From assembly GCF_001426245.1 (NCBI RefSeq), contig NZ_LMCM01000008.1, positions 310,001 to 374,000 on the forward strand: DNA of 64,000 nucleotides, read 5' to 3'. The stretch is from Phycicoccus sp. Root101. Lineage in GTDB: Bacteria; Actinomycetota; Actinomycetes; Actinomycetales; Dermatophilaceae. This document shows positions 7,900 through 16,784 of the stretch, piece after piece. Positions within the stretch are counted from its first letter, which is position 1. Each line of letters starts with the position of its first letter. The notes beneath the pieces were generated by a model that searched no databases, had not been told where the DNA came from, and worked only from the letters and a program-made list of their open reading frames with translations. The position numbers and the translations under genes were made by a program.

Positions 7900-10587
7900 G
7901 TGTCCCGCGCCATTCTTGCCCGCCGCATTGCCATCGCCGTGGCGGCCCTCCTGGTCGTCGTCCTCGGAATAGTCGCGGTTCTCGCGGTCACGTGGGTGAG
8001 GCGTCCGTTCCCCGTCACCGAGGGGGAGATGAAGGTCCCCGGTCTGCAGGGCAAGGTCGACGTGGTCCGCAACGACAAGGGCATCCCGCAGATCTACGCC
8101 GACAGCTCCGACGACCTGTTCCGCGCGCAGGGGTTCGTGCAGGCCCAGGACCGGTTCTTCGAGATGGACCTGCGCCGGCACATCACCTCCGGGCGGCTCT
8201 CCGAGCTGGTCGGTGAGGGCGGCCTCGAGACCGACCGGGTGATCCGGACGCTGGGCTGGCGGCGCGTCGCCGAGGCCGAGCTGCCGACGCTCAAGCCCGA
8301 GACCCGCCGCTACCTGCAGGCGTACTCCGACGGGGTCAACGCCTACATCCACCAGCAGGGCACCCCCTCGAAGATGTCGCTCGAGTACGTCGTCCTGGGC
8401 CAGAAGGTCCCCGACTACCGGGTCGAGGACTGGACCCCGGCGGACTCGCTCGCCTGGCTCAAGGCGATGGCCTGGGACCTGCGCGGCGACTACAGCGACG
8501 AGCTGATGCGGGCTCGCCTCGCGGGGACGATGTCCCTGGCCCAGATCAACGAGCTCTACCCGCCGTACCCCTACGACACCAACAAGCCGATCCTCTCCGC
8601 CCAGGACTGGACGCCGACGACGTCGAACGCCACCAACGGTTCGGCCAACTCCGCCCTGCCCTTCGCCGCCCCCGCCACCACGGGCAAGGCGGCCAAGGCG
8701 GTCAAGGCGGTCAAGGACGCGAAGGCGACCGACCCCGAGCTCACCGCCGAGCGCAGCCCCGCCGCGGAGCAGGCGTATGCCGCGGTGTCCAGGGCCCTGC
8801 GCGCCGTCCCGGTCACCGTCGGGCGGGGCGACGGGATCGGCTCCAACTCGTGGGTGGTCGGCGGGTCGCGCACCAGCACCGGCAAGCCGCTGCTCGCCAA
8901 CGACCCGCACCTCGGCGTCAGCATCCCCGGCATCTGGTACCAGGTCGGCCTGCACTGCCGCTCGGTCAGCAGCAGCTGCCCGTTCGACGTGGCCGGCTAC
9001 TCGTTCGCCGGCCTGCCCGGCGTCGTCATCGGGCACAACCAGTCGATCGGCTGGGGCTTCACCAACCTCGGGCCCGACGTCAGCGACTTCTTCCTCGAGC
9101 AGGTGCGCGGCAACACCTACCTGCGCGACGGCAAGCAGGAGCCGCTGACCATGCGCACCGAGACGATCAAGATCGGTGGCGGCGGGGAGCAGACCATCAC
9201 GGTCCGCAGCACCGCGCACGGCCCGCTGCTGTCCGACGCGCTCGACAAGGTCGCCGAGGCCGGGGACAGCCCCCTGGTCAACTCCCGCACGAGCCCCGGC
9301 GACTACGAGGTCGCGCTGCAGTGGACCGGCATCGAGGTCAACCAGACCGCCGATGCGATCTTCGGCCTCAACACCGCCCAGAACTTCCAGGAGTTCCGCG
9401 CGGCAGCCAAGGACTTCGCCGTCCCGGCGCAGAACCTCCTGTACGCCGACACGGCCGGCAACATCGGCTACCAGGCTCCCGGCTCCATACCGATCCGCAG
9501 CCGGTACATGGAGAGCGCCCCCGGCTTCTGGATCCGCCCGGGGTGGGTCTCCTCGTGGGACTGGAAGGGCAAGGTCCCGTTCGACGAGATGCCCTGGTCC
9601 TACAACCCGCCTGAGGGGTTCATCGTGGCGGCCAACCAGGCGGTCACCGAGAGCGGCTCGCCGTTCCTCACCACCGAGTGGGACTACGGCTTCCGCAGCC
9701 AGCGCATCCGCAGCCTGCTGGAGAAGAACACCAAGGTCACCCCGGCCACGATGTCGCAGATCCAGGGTGACGTGCGCAGCCAGTTCGCCCCGACGCTGGT
9801 CAAGGCGCTGCTCAAGGTGGACCTGAGCGGTGACGACTTCACCAAGCAGGCCCAGGACCTCTTGCGCAAGTGGGACTACACGATGCCGGTGGGCGCGAGC
9901 GACGCCGGCGCGGCCGCGGCCTACTACAACGCGGTCTGGTCGAGCCTGCTCGACCTGACGTTCGACGACGAGCTGCCCAAGGACCTGCGGGCCGACGGCG
10001 GCGACCAGTGGATGCAGGCGATGACCCAGCTGCTGACCAAGCCGCGCTCGGCCTGGTGGGACGACAAGCGGACCGCCGGGGTGGCCGAGGGCCAGTCCGA
10101 GATCCTGCGCAAGGCCCTCGTCGACGCCCGCCTCGACCTGACGCGTGAGCTCGGCAAGGACCCGTCCGACTGGCAGTGGGGGGAGCTGCACACCCTGACG
10201 CTGCAGCACCAGGTGCTCGGCGGCGACGACGTCCCCGGCGTGGTGCGGGCCCTGTTCAACCGCGGCCCGATCGAGCTGCCCGGTGGCTCCGCGATCGTCA
10301 ACGCCAACGGCTGGGACGCCAGCCAGGGCCTCGACGACGCCAGCCGCTCCAAGGCGTTCAAGGTCGACTGGGCCCCCTCGATGCGCATGGTGCTCGACTT
10401 CTCGGACCTCGACCGGTCACGCTGGGTCAACCAGACCGGCAACAGCGGCCACGCGTTCTCCGACCACTACAACGACCAGTCCGAGGCGTGGGCCAAGAAC
10501 GAGCTCTACGACTGGCCGTTCAGCCGCAAGGCAGTCGACGCCGCGGGCGGCGACGAGCTCGTGCTCGTGCCCGGCACGACGAGCTAG
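7900..10587 (+). CDS. Penicillin acylase family Ntn-hydrolase, membrane-anchored
   Basis: 895 residues. An N-terminal hydrophobic helix (about residues 7-28, IAIAVAALLVVVLGIVAVLAV) serves as signal/anchor, so the enzyme acts outside the membrane. The alpha-chain region has DSSDDLFRAQGFVQAQDRFFEMDLRRH. The autoproteolysis site is GIGSNSWVVGG, with Ser315 expected as N-terminal nucleophile of the beta chain after spacer removal (an Ala/Lys-rich linker lies around residues 245-300). LLANDPHLG and PGIWYQ follow, standard for the family. Relatives cleave penicillins, acyl-homoserine lactones or cyclic lipopeptides; substrate not predictable. Its stop overlaps the stop of the convergent cyclo-ligase gene (CTAG). 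Confidence 0.85.
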   Translation: MSRAILARRIAIAVAALLVVVLGIVAVLAVTWVRRPFPVTEGEMKVPGLQGKVDVVRNDKGIPQIYADSSDDLFRAQGFVQAQDRFFEMDLRRHITSGRLSELVGEGGLETDRVIRTLGWRRVAEAELPTLKPETRRYLQAYSDGVNAYIHQQGTPSKMSLEYVVLGQKVPDYRVEDWTPADSLAWLKAMAWDLRGDYSDELMRARLAGTMSLAQINELYPPYPYDTNKPILSAQDWTPTTSNATNGSANSALPFAAPATTGKAAKAVKAVKDAKATDPELTAERSPAAEQAYAAVSRALRAVPVTVGRGDGIGSNSWVVGGSRTSTGKPLLANDPHLGVSIPGIWYQVGLHCRSVSSSCPFDVAGYSFAGLPGVVIGHNQSIGWGFTNLGPDVSDFFLEQVRGNTYLRDGKQEPLTMRTETIKIGGGGEQTITVRSTAHGPLLSDALDKVAEAGDSPLVNSRTSPGDYEVALQWTGIEVNQTADAIFGLNTAQNFQEFRAAAKDFAVPAQNLLYADTAGNIGYQAPGSIPIRSRYMESAPGFWIRPGWVSSWDWKGKVPFDEMPWSYNPPEGFIVAANQAVTESGSPFLTTEWDYGFRSQRIRSLLEKNTKVTPATMSQIQGDVRSQFAPTLVKALLKVDLSGDDFTKQAQDLLRKWDYTMPVGASDAGAAAAYYNAVWSSLLDLTFDDELPKDLRADGGDQWMQAMTQLLTKPRSAWWDDKRTAGVAEGQSEILRKALVDARLDLTRELGKDPSDWQWGELHTLTLQHQVLGGDDVPGVVRALFNRGPIELPGGSAIVNANGWDASQGLDDASRSKAFKVDWAPSMRMVLDFSDLDRSRWVNQTGNSGHAFSDHYNDQSEAWAKNELYDWPFSRKAVDAAGGDELVLVPGTTS

Positions 10588-11246
10588 CGGGAGCCGGCCG
10601 GGCCGGGGAACGCGTCCCCTGACGGCGCCGGGAGTCGTCGGAGCCCTCCCTCCGCGGTGACCACTGCGTCGACGGCCCGGTCGTGCGACTCTCGGGGCAG
10701 GTCGTCCTCGAGCAGCTCCCACGGGTGGACCACGGCGACGAGGGTGGCCGCGGTGCGCGGGAGCGCCCGGTCGTAGCAGCCCTTGCCCTGGCCGATCCGG
10801 GTGCCGTCGACGTCGACGCCGTGCGCCGGGACGAAGACCACCTTCGCCCGGCCGACCGCATCGAGTCCCAGCGCCGTCCCGCTGCCCGCCTCGCGCCAGT
10901 CGAGGTCCCAGTCCGCGAGGGTGAGGGGCAGCAGCACGCGGACCCCCCTGGCCACGAAGGCCGCGACCAGCGCCTCGGTGGGGGGTTCGGTCGGCATCGA
11001 CTCGTAGGCGGCGACCCAGTCACCGCGTCCCACTCCGGCCTCACGGGCCGCCCTGAGGGCGGCCAGGGCGATGGCCTCGCCGTCGGCGGCCCGGTCGCGG
11101 CCCGGCACCTGCTCGCGCCTCAGCCGGCGCAGCCGCCCTCGGACCGCCGCCTTGTCCTCGGGAGCGGGCCCGGCGGCATACCCGCTGGTGGGCTGGGGGT
11201 CCGGCTCGGGGGGACGGTCGGGACTGGGGGTGGGCACAGGCTCCAT
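10584..11246 (-). CDS. 5-formyltetrahydrofolate cyclo-ligase
   Basis: 220 residues. Family features are DKAAVRGRLRRLRREQVPG near the start, VAAYESMPTEPPTEALVAAFVARG, and the nucleotide/folate signature GTRIGQGKGCYDRAL (about residues 148-162). The enzyme converts 5-formyl-THF to 5,10-methenyl-THF using ATP, returning folate to one-carbon metabolism. The N-terminal 30 residues are Pro-rich and non-conserved, so the true start may be downstream of ATG 11246. The gene diverges from galU, a neighbourhood often seen in actinobacteria, and converges on the acylase gene with the two TAG stops sharing CTAG. Confidence 0.85.
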   Translation of the reverse strand: MEPVPTPSPDRPPEPDPQPTSGYAAGPAPEDKAAVRGRLRRLRREQVPGRDRAADGEAIALAALRAAREAGVGRGDWVAAYESMPTEPPTEALVAAFVARGVRVLLPLTLADWDLDWREAGSGTALGLDAVGRAKVVFVPAHGVDVDGTRIGQGKGCYDRALPRTAATLVAVVHPWELLEDDLPRESHDRAVDAVVTAEGGLRRLPAPSGDAFPGPAGSR

Positions 11247-11288
11247 GGTGCCCGCCACGGTGGTCGAGCCGCGAGGGCCGGGGCCGAA

Positions 11289-11294
11289 TAGGGT
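11289..11294 (+). promoter_or_regulatory. Leaderless-type -10 element (TAGGGT) for galU
   Basis: TAGGGT, 7 bases, then ATG 11302. This fixes the galU start well inside a longer open frame and is the likely promoter for the whole galU-sepX cluster. Confidence 0.6.
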
Positions 11295-11301
11295 GGGACG
11301 C

Positions 11302-12222
11302 ATGAGCAGCCAGCCCGCCCGACCTGTGACCAAGGCCGTGATCCCCGCAGCTGGACTCGGGACCCGCTTCCTCCCCGCCACCAAGGCGACGCCCAAGGAG
11401 ATGCTGCCGGTCGTCGACAAGCCGGCGATCCAGTACGTCGTCGAGGAGTCGGTGCGCGCCGGGCTCGATGACGTCCTCATCATCACGGGCCGCAACAAGA
11501 ACGCCCTCGAGGACCACTTCGACCACCAGTGGGAGCTCGAGCAGGCGCTCGAGGCCAAGGGCGACACGTTCCGCCTCGAGCGGGTGCGCGAGTCGGCGGC
11601 GATGAAGGTGCACTTCGTGCGCCAGGGCCAGCCCAAGGGGCTCGGCCACGCGGTGCACGTCGCGAAGGAGCACGTGGGCGACAACCCGTTCGCCGTGCTG
11701 CTCGGCGACGACCTCATCGACGCCCGCGACCACCTGCTCGAGGAGATGCTGCGCGTCCGCGAGGAGAAGGGCGGCAGCGTCATCGCGCTGCTCGAGGTGC
11801 CGCCGGAGTCCGTCCACCTGTACGGCTGCGCCGCGGTCGACGAGGTCGACGGTGATGTCGTGCGCATCACGGGACTGGTGGAGAAGCCCGACCCGTCCGA
11901 GGCGCCGAGCAACTTCGCCGTCATCGGTCGCTACATCCTCGACCCGTCCGTGTTCGGCGTGCTCGAGCAGACGCCGCCCGGACGCGGCGGTGAGATCCAG
12001 CTGACCGACGCCCTGCAGACCCTGGCCGGCTCCTCCGAGCCCGGCGGCGGGGTGCACGGTGTCGTCTTCCGCGGCCGCCGCTACGACACCGGCGACCGGC
12101 TCGACTACCTCAAGGCCGTCGTGCGGCTCGGCCTGGACCACAACGAGCTGGGTGCCGACTTCGGCGGCTGGCTGGACGAGTTCGCCGCCGAGCGCCGGGA
12201 CGCGAAGGCCGCCTCCCAGTGA
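11302..12222 (+). CDS. galU: UTP-glucose-1-phosphate uridylyltransferase
   Basis: 306 residues. KAVIPAAGLGTRFLPATKATPKEMLPVVDKPAIQYVVEE is the nucleotidyltransferase signature; GHAVHVAKEHVGDNPFAVLLGDDL and LVEKPDPSEAPSNFAVIGRYIL are GalU-specific. It makes UDP-glucose from UTP and glucose-1-phosphate for glycans and wall polymers, in the cytoplasm. The stop overlaps the next start (GTGA), so galU and moeA/glp are translationally coupled. This linkage to the divisome-associated cluster is common in actinobacteria. Confidence 0.95.
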   Translation: MSSQPARPVTKAVIPAAGLGTRFLPATKATPKEMLPVVDKPAIQYVVEESVRAGLDDVLIITGRNKNALEDHFDHQWELEQALEAKGDTFRLERVRESAAMKVHFVRQGQPKGLGHAVHVAKEHVGDNPFAVLLGDDLIDARDHLLEEMLRVREEKGGSVIALLEVPPESVHLYGCAAVDEVDGDVVRITGLVEKPDPSEAPSNFAVIGRYILDPSVFGVLEQTPPGRGGEIQLTDALQTLAGSSEPGGGVHGVVFRGRRYDTGDRLDYLKAVVRLGLDHNELGADFGGWLDEFAAERRDAKAASQ

Positions 12223-13439
12223 TCTCCGTCGAGCAGCACCTCACCCGGATCCTCGAGACCGTCAAGGTCATCAGGCCGTTCGAGCAGGGCGTGCTCGATG
12301 CGCAGGGCTGCGTCCTCGCCGAGGACGTGACTGCGCGCGGGTCGCTGCCCGGCTTCACCAACTCCGCGATGGACGGGTATGCCGTGCACGCCGCGGACGT
12401 GGCGTCCGCCTCCGAGGAGCACCCGGTCGTGCTGCCCGTGGTCAACGACATCGCGGCCGGCAACACCAACGCGCTCTCCCTGGCCCAGGGCCAGACGATG
12501 CGGATCATGACCGGCGCACCGATGCCCCGGGGGGCCGACGCCGTCGTGGCCGTCGAGAACACCGACGGCGGGGTGGTCCGCGTCAGCATCCGGGCCGCGT
12601 CCGTGGTCGGCCAACACGTGCGGGAGGTCGGCGAGGACGTCGAGGAGGGGACCGTCGTGCTCCGGCGCGGCACCCTGCTCGGCCCCGGGCAGATCGCCCT
12701 GCTCGCCGCCGCAGGGGTCGCCCGGGTGCGGGTCGTCCCGCGACCCCGCGTCGTCGTCATCTCCACCGGTGACGAGCTCGTCGAGGTGGGGGAGAAGCCG
12801 GCCTTCGGCCAGATCGTCGACTCCAACTCGGTCATGCTCACCGCTGCCGTCACCTCCGTCGGTGCCACGCCCTACCGCGTCGGCGGGGTTGCCGACGACG
12901 CCCGCACCCTGATGGCCACCCTCGAGGGCCAGCTCGTCCGCGCCGACGCCATCATCACCACCGGCGGGGTCTCGATGGGGGCCTTCGACACGGTCAAAGA
13001 GGTGCTCTCGCGCGTCGGCACGGTGCAGTTCGACAAGGTCGCCATGCGTCCGGGCATGCCGCAGGGCTTCGGGGTGCTGGGGGACGAGCAGGTCCCGGTC
13101 TTCACCCTGCCGGGCAACCCGGTCAGCGCGCTCGTGTCGTTCCACGTGTTCGTGGCCCCCGCGCTGCGCGCCATGGCCGGTCGCCCCGAGCCGTCCTTCC
13201 CCCCGGGGTACGTGCCCGCGGTGGCGGCAGAGTCGTTCAGCTCGATCCCCGGGAAGATGGAGTTCATGCGGGTCGTCCTGGACGACGACCGGGCCCGGCT
13301 CGCCGGTGGTCAGGGGTCGCACATGCTCGGCGCCCTCGCGGCCGCCGATGCGCTCGCGGTCATCCCGCCCGACGTCACCCAGGTCGACGAGGGTGACGCC
13401 CTCGAGTGCCTTCCCCTGCTCGGTCGGGAGGGCCAGTGA
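12219..13439 (+). CDS. moeA: MoeA/gephyrin-like molybdotransferase (Glp)
   Basis: 406 residues with full MoeA architecture: MDGYAVHA near the start, the molybdopterin-binding TGDELVEVGEKPAFGQIVDSN block, TTGGVSMGAFD, and the C-terminal domain (GVLGDEQVPVFTLPGNPVSALVSF). MoeA inserts molybdate into adenylylated molybdopterin. In Corynebacterium the homologue Glp, encoded in the same kind of neighbourhood, binds FtsZ and the membrane receptor GlpR/SepX; the sepX homologue lies four genes downstream here, so a divisome role is a reasonable inference alongside or instead of cofactor synthesis. Overlaps galU and moaC by four bases (GTGA) at each end. Confidence 0.85.
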   Translation: MISVEQHLTRILETVKVIRPFEQGVLDAQGCVLAEDVTARGSLPGFTNSAMDGYAVHAADVASASEEHPVVLPVVNDIAAGNTNALSLAQGQTMRIMTGAPMPRGADAVVAVENTDGGVVRVSIRAASVVGQHVREVGEDVEEGTVVLRRGTLLGPGQIALLAAAGVARVRVVPRPRVVVISTGDELVEVGEKPAFGQIVDSNSVMLTAAVTSVGATPYRVGGVADDARTLMATLEGQLVRADAIITTGGVSMGAFDTVKEVLSRVGTVQFDKVAMRPGMPQGFGVLGDEQVPVFTLPGNPVSALVSFHVFVAPALRAMAGRPEPSFPPGYVPAVAAESFSSIPGKMEFMRVVLDDDRARLAGGQGSHMLGALAAADALAVIPPDVTQVDEGDALECLPLLGREGQ

Positions 13440-13951
13440 GCCAAGTCACCGGTGGCCAACCGGACGGGCCGGACGGTTCGCGGCTGACCCACGTCCGCGC
13501 CGACGGCTCCGCGCACATGGTCGACGTGTCGGCCAAGTCGGTGACCGCCCGGGAGGCCAGTGCCGCCGGTCGGGTCCTGTTGTCCCCCAAGGCGATCGGC
13601 GCCCTCCGTGACGGCAACGTCCCCAAGGGTGACGCGCTCGCGGTGGCCCGGATCGCCGGCATCCAGGCGGTCAAGCGCACTCCGGAGCTGATCCCCCTGG
13701 CGCATCCGATCGCCGTGCACGGCGTGGCCGTCGACCTCGACGTCGCCGACGACGGGGTCGACGTCCGGGCCACGGTCCGCACGGCCGACCGGACCGGCAT
13801 CGAGATGGAGGCGCTCACCGCTGTCGCCGTTGCCGCCCTGGCACTCATCGACATGGTCAAGGCGGTCGACAAGCACGCCCGCATCACCGACGTCCGGGTC
13901 ACCGCCAAGTCCGGCGGTCGGTCCGGCGACTGGGTGGAGGAGACGACGTGA
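13436..13951 (+). CDS. moaC: Cyclic pyranopterin monophosphate synthase MoaC
   Basis: 171 residues. Motifs are LTHVRADGSAHMVDVSAKSVTAREA, KRTPELIPLAHPIAVHGVAVDLD and GIEMEALTAVAVAALALIDMVKAVDK, the last carrying catalytic lysines. MoaC converts the MoaA product to cPMP in molybdenum-cofactor synthesis. GTG 13436 is chosen because it overlaps the moeA stop as GTGA; the first 15 residues are variable. moaA, moaD and moaE are not in the window. Confidence 0.92.
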   Translation: MSQVTGGQPDGPDGSRLTHVRADGSAHMVDVSAKSVTAREASAAGRVLLSPKAIGALRDGNVPKGDALAVARIAGIQAVKRTPELIPLAHPIAVHGVAVDLDVADDGVDVRATVRTADRTGIEMEALTAVAVAALALIDMVKAVDKHARITDVRVTAKSGGRSGDWVEETT

Positions 13952-14460
13952 GCGACCCGACGCAGGCGACCGAGGGGGTGCCGGAGGCGCCACGGGCGTT
14001 CGTCGTCACCTGTTCCACCCGGGCGGCCGGGGGTGTCTACCCGGACCGGGGCGGACCCCTGATCGTGGCGGCCCTGCGCGAGTGGGGCTTCGAGGTCGGC
14101 GACCCGACGGTCGTCCCGGACGGGCCGGCGGTGCGCGAGGCGCTCGAGGCGGTCCTGGCCGCGGAGCCGGACCTCGTCATCACCACCGGAGGCACCGGGC
14201 TCTCGCCGACCGACGGCACCCCGGAGGCCACCCGGCCCCTGCTCGACCGCGAGGTCAGCGGCATCGCCGAGGCGATCCGCGCGGCCGGGGTCCGAGCCGG
14301 GGTGCCGACGGCCATGCTCTCGCGCGGACTCGCCGGCATCGCCGGATCGACCCTCGTGGTCAACCTCCCCGGGTCCTCGGGCGGGGTCAAGGACGGCCTC
14401 GCCGTGCTCGAGCCCGTGCTGCGGCACGCGCTCTCGCAGATCCGGGGCGGCGACCACTGA
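13948..14460 (+). CDS. MogA/MoaB-type molybdopterin adenylyltransferase
   Basis: 170 residues, MoCF domain: VVTCSTRAAGGVYPDRGGPLIVAALREWGF, DLVITTGGTGLSPTDGTPEAT (nucleotide/pterin loop), and NLPGSSGGVKDGLAVLEPVL near the C terminus. MogA adenylylates molybdopterin before molybdate insertion by MoeA; MoaB homologues can be inactive for this, so the paralogue is left open. GTGA overlap with moaC keeps it in the translationally coupled cluster. Confidence 0.85.
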   Translation: MSDPTQATEGVPEAPRAFVVTCSTRAAGGVYPDRGGPLIVAALREWGFEVGDPTVVPDGPAVREALEAVLAAEPDLVITTGGTGLSPTDGTPEATRPLLDREVSGIAEAIRAAGVRAGVPTAMLSRGLAGIAGSTLVVNLPGSSGGVKDGLAVLEPVLRHALSQIRGGDH

Positions 14461-14467
14461 TGTCGAC

Positions 14468-15142
14468 GTGGCGCGCCTGATGGCTCCGTGGCCGGTCCAG
14501 CTCGCTGGCCGCACGACGGCTGGTCAGGAGCTGCTGCTCGACCCGCTGCGCCGGCGTGACCGCAAGGACTGGGTGCGCGTGCGCTCGGTCAACCGCGAGT
14601 GGCTCGGCCCGTGGGAGGCCACCGCCCCCGAGGACGACCCCCGCCCGGTGTCCTTCAGCGGCCTGGTGCGGCACTACAACCGCGAGGGTCGGGCCGGGCG
14701 GATGATGCCGTTCACGATCCGCACCGAGGGGCAGGTCGTGGGCCAGCTGGTGCTGTTCGGCATCTCGTGGGGCTCGTTGCTGTCGACCTCGGCGGGCTAC
14801 TGGATCGACCGGCGGGTGGCAGGTCGGGGCATCGTGCCGATGGCCCTGGCCCTCGCCGGCGACCACGCGCTCGGCCCGATGGGCCTGCACCGCATCGAGG
14901 TCAACATCCGCCCCGAGAACACCAACAGCCTTGCCGTCGTGCGCAAGCTGGGCTTTCGCGACGAGGGCCGGCGGGCGGCATACCTGCACATCGACGGTCA
15001 GTGGCGCGACCACCGAACGTTCGCGCTGACGCGCGAGGACCTCGGTGGGGCGACGCTCGTGGAGCGATTGCACACCAATCACACCAGTCACATTGGCGAC
15101 ACACCGCCCCACGTCCCCGAGGGTCCCGCGCACGGCACCTAA
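14468..15142 (+). CDS. RimJ/RimL-type GNAT N-acetyltransferase
   Basis: 224 residues from GTG 14468. GNAT features are GYWIDRRVAGRGIVPMALALAGDHALGPMGLHRIEVNIRPENTNSLAVVRKLGFRDEGRRAAYLHIDGQWRDH, matching the acetyl-CoA loop and C-terminal strands of ribosomal-protein acetyltransferases. About 35 residues after the core are not conserved. The gene follows mogA/moaB-like by 7 bases and precedes sepX by 10; this GNAT is a regular member of the galU-moeA-sepX neighbourhood. Substrate unknown. Confidence 0.8.
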   Translation: MARLMAPWPVQLAGRTTAGQELLLDPLRRRDRKDWVRVRSVNREWLGPWEATAPEDDPRPVSFSGLVRHYNREGRAGRMMPFTIRTEGQVVGQLVLFGISWGSLLSTSAGYWIDRRVAGRGIVPMALALAGDHALGPMGLHRIEVNIRPENTNSLAVVRKLGFRDEGRRAAYLHIDGQWRDHRTFALTREDLGGATLVERLHTNHTSHIGDTPPHVPEGPAHGT

Positions 15143-15145
15143 CGT
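15140..15145 (+). promoter_or_regulatory. Leaderless-type -10 element (TAACGT) for sepX
   Basis: TAACGT, 7 bases, then GTG 15153. It overlaps the GNAT stop region, suggesting sepX can be transcribed independently of the upstream cluster. Confidence 0.5.
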
Positions 15146-15152
15146 CGTGTTC

Positions 15153-16235
15153 GTGCAGCCCAGCAGTCTCATCTTCCTCGTCATCATCGCCGTCTGGGCT
15201 GCCTACTTCGTGCAGTACTGGGTCCGTCGCCGCGAGCACCTCGCCACCGCCCAGTCGGTCGACCAGTTCTCCGAGACCATGCGGGTCCTCGAGCGCCGCT
15301 CCCCGCTCCCCGCCACGGACCTCTCGACCCCGGCTCGTCCCTCGTATGCCGTGAGCCCGGCGCGCGCGGTGCGCGCCCAGGTGCTCGTCAAGCGCGCCGA
15401 GACCACGACCTTCACGATGACCCCCTCCGGTGCGGTCACGCCCGTCGCGGACGCGGTCCCCGACTCGCCCCGCCGCTCCGGTGGCTGGGACGCCTCGGTC
15501 GACACCGACGACGAGGGTCAGGGTTGGGACGTCGAGGCGGCGCCGGTCGTCCGACCGGCGCGTGCGGTTCGCGGGCTGACCCTGCTCGCCGCCCTCGCAG
15601 GGTTCGTCCTCTCCGTGCCGCTCGCAGCCCTCGGGGTCGTCCCGTGGTTCGGCATCCTCGTGCCGCTGGCCGCCGCCGCCGGCGCGGTCGTCTGGCTCCG
15701 CCAGGCCGTCGCCACCGAGCAGGCTGCTCGCCGCGACGCGCGTCGCCCCTCCGCGGAGCTCCGGTCGCAGCGCAGCGAGTCCTCGGCACACCGCCGGGAC
15801 CAGGGCCTGCAGCGTTCGGGGCGCCCCGCTCCCCGTGAGCACGCGGCACCCACCGCCCGCGCCGCCGGCCCCGACGCAGAGCACGCCTCCGAGGAGGCCG
15901 AGCCGGTCGCCGAGTCGGTCGCCGCGCCCGTGCGTGACGAGCTCTACGACGTGCAGGAGGTCGAGCGCGGTCTCGCCGCACCCGCCGCGGTGGCGACGCG
16001 AAGTCCTGCCGCCCGAGGCGCCGCCGCTCCGGCAGCCGCGGCGCCGCGGATGCCCCTCGTCGACGAGGACGACATCCCCCTGACCTGGGACCCGGTGCCC
16101 GTCCCGCGCCCGACCTACACGATGAAGTCCCGTGCGACCCGCCCGGCTCCCACCTCCGCGGACCTCGTCGGTGACGCCGACACCGAGTTCGCGCGCTACG
16201 AGCAGGAGCCGGTCCGCCGCGTCGCCGGCGCCTGA
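15153..16235 (+). CDS. sepX: SepX/GlpR-type divisome membrane protein
   Basis: 360 residues. An N-terminal membrane helix (SSLIFLVIIAVWAAYFVQYW, residues about 4-23) is followed by RRREHLATAQSVDQFSETMRVLERR, the hallmark N-terminal region of SepX (Streptomyces) and GlpR (Corynebacterium). Two more helices lie about residues 135-180 (TLLAALAGFVLSVPLAALGV...FGILVPLAAAAGAVVWL). A long Ala/Glu/Arg-rich disordered stretch precedes a conserved end, DEDDIPLTWDPVPVPRPTYTMKSRA. GlpR is the membrane receptor for Glp, and SepX supports FtsZ-ring function. Assignment rests on both ends, topology and gene neighbourhood. Confidence 0.78.
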   Translation: MQPSSLIFLVIIAVWAAYFVQYWVRRREHLATAQSVDQFSETMRVLERRSPLPATDLSTPARPSYAVSPARAVRAQVLVKRAETTTFTMTPSGAVTPVADAVPDSPRRSGGWDASVDTDDEGQGWDVEAAPVVRPARAVRGLTLLAALAGFVLSVPLAALGVVPWFGILVPLAAAAGAVVWLRQAVATEQAARRDARRPSAELRSQRSESSAHRRDQGLQRSGRPAPREHAAPTARAAGPDAEHASEEAEPVAESVAAPVRDELYDVQEVERGLAAPAAVATRSPAARGAAAPAAAAPRMPLVDEDDIPLTWDPVPVPRPTYTMKSRATRPAPTSADLVGDADTEFARYEQEPVRRVAGA

Positions 16236-16278
16236 CCCGCTCGGCACGACCCGAGACCCGAGGGTCGCCGGCTGCCGG

Positions 16279-16719
16279 CTAGCGCTTGCCCCACACCGCC
16301 TGGGCGCCGGCATCGCCCGCGAGCGCCACGATCACCGCGGTGCCCACCGCGCTCGCGAGGACCAGGACCGCCAAGCCCAGCCGCATCCTGCGGTCGGGCT
16401 GCTCGCGCCGCAGCACCAGCCACTGCGCCACGGTCGTCACGGCGAGGGCCGCCGCCCACGGCAGCACCATCGAGCCCAACGACCGGTGGTGGTCGATGAA
16501 CGCCGGGTTGCCCAGCTTGGTGGCCAGGTCGTTCCCGGCCCGTGTGGTCACGGGGACGGCGACGAGGCCGACCACCGCCCCCAGCGGGACGAGGAAGGTC
16601 AGCTTGCGCTGCGCCGCAGGCCAGACGCTCACGGCCATGGCCGCCACGGCCGTGAGGGGGAGCAGGACGACGACGAGGTGGACGAGCAGGGCATGGGCGG
16701 GCAGGCCGTTGATCTCCAT
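16279..16719 (-). CDS. DUF2231-type small membrane protein
   Basis: 146 residues beginning MEINGLPAHALLVHLVVVLLPL, the DUF2231 signature (GLPAHxLLVH), with four hydrophobic helices (about 10-30, 38-58, 84-104, 114-134). Function is unknown; relatives are predicted redox-associated membrane proteins. It is transcribed towards sepX and diverges from the ECF sigma gene. Confidence 0.7.
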   Translation of the reverse strand: MEINGLPAHALLVHLVVVLLPLTAVAAMAVSVWPAAQRKLTFLVPLGAVVGLVAVPVTTRAGNDLATKLGNPAFIDHHRSLGSMVLPWAAALAVTTVAQWLVLRREQPDRRMRLGLAVLVLASAVGTAVIVALAGDAGAQAVWGKR

Positions 16720-16784
16720 GCCGGATAGACGAGATGGGCTGCGCAGTTGTTCACGGGCCGGTCCCGACGAGCTTGCGGCCGAGG

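Noticed and set aside
7786-10209. Open frame of over 800 codons on the minus strand opposite the acylase gene
   Set aside because: Composition is Arg/Gly/Val/Asp shadow of a GC-rich gene; no motif, and the plus strand has full family features.
12219-14460. A complete molybdenum-cofactor pathway
   Set aside because: Only moeA, moaC and a mogA/moaB-like gene are present; moaA, moaD, moaE and any molybdoenzyme are absent from the window.
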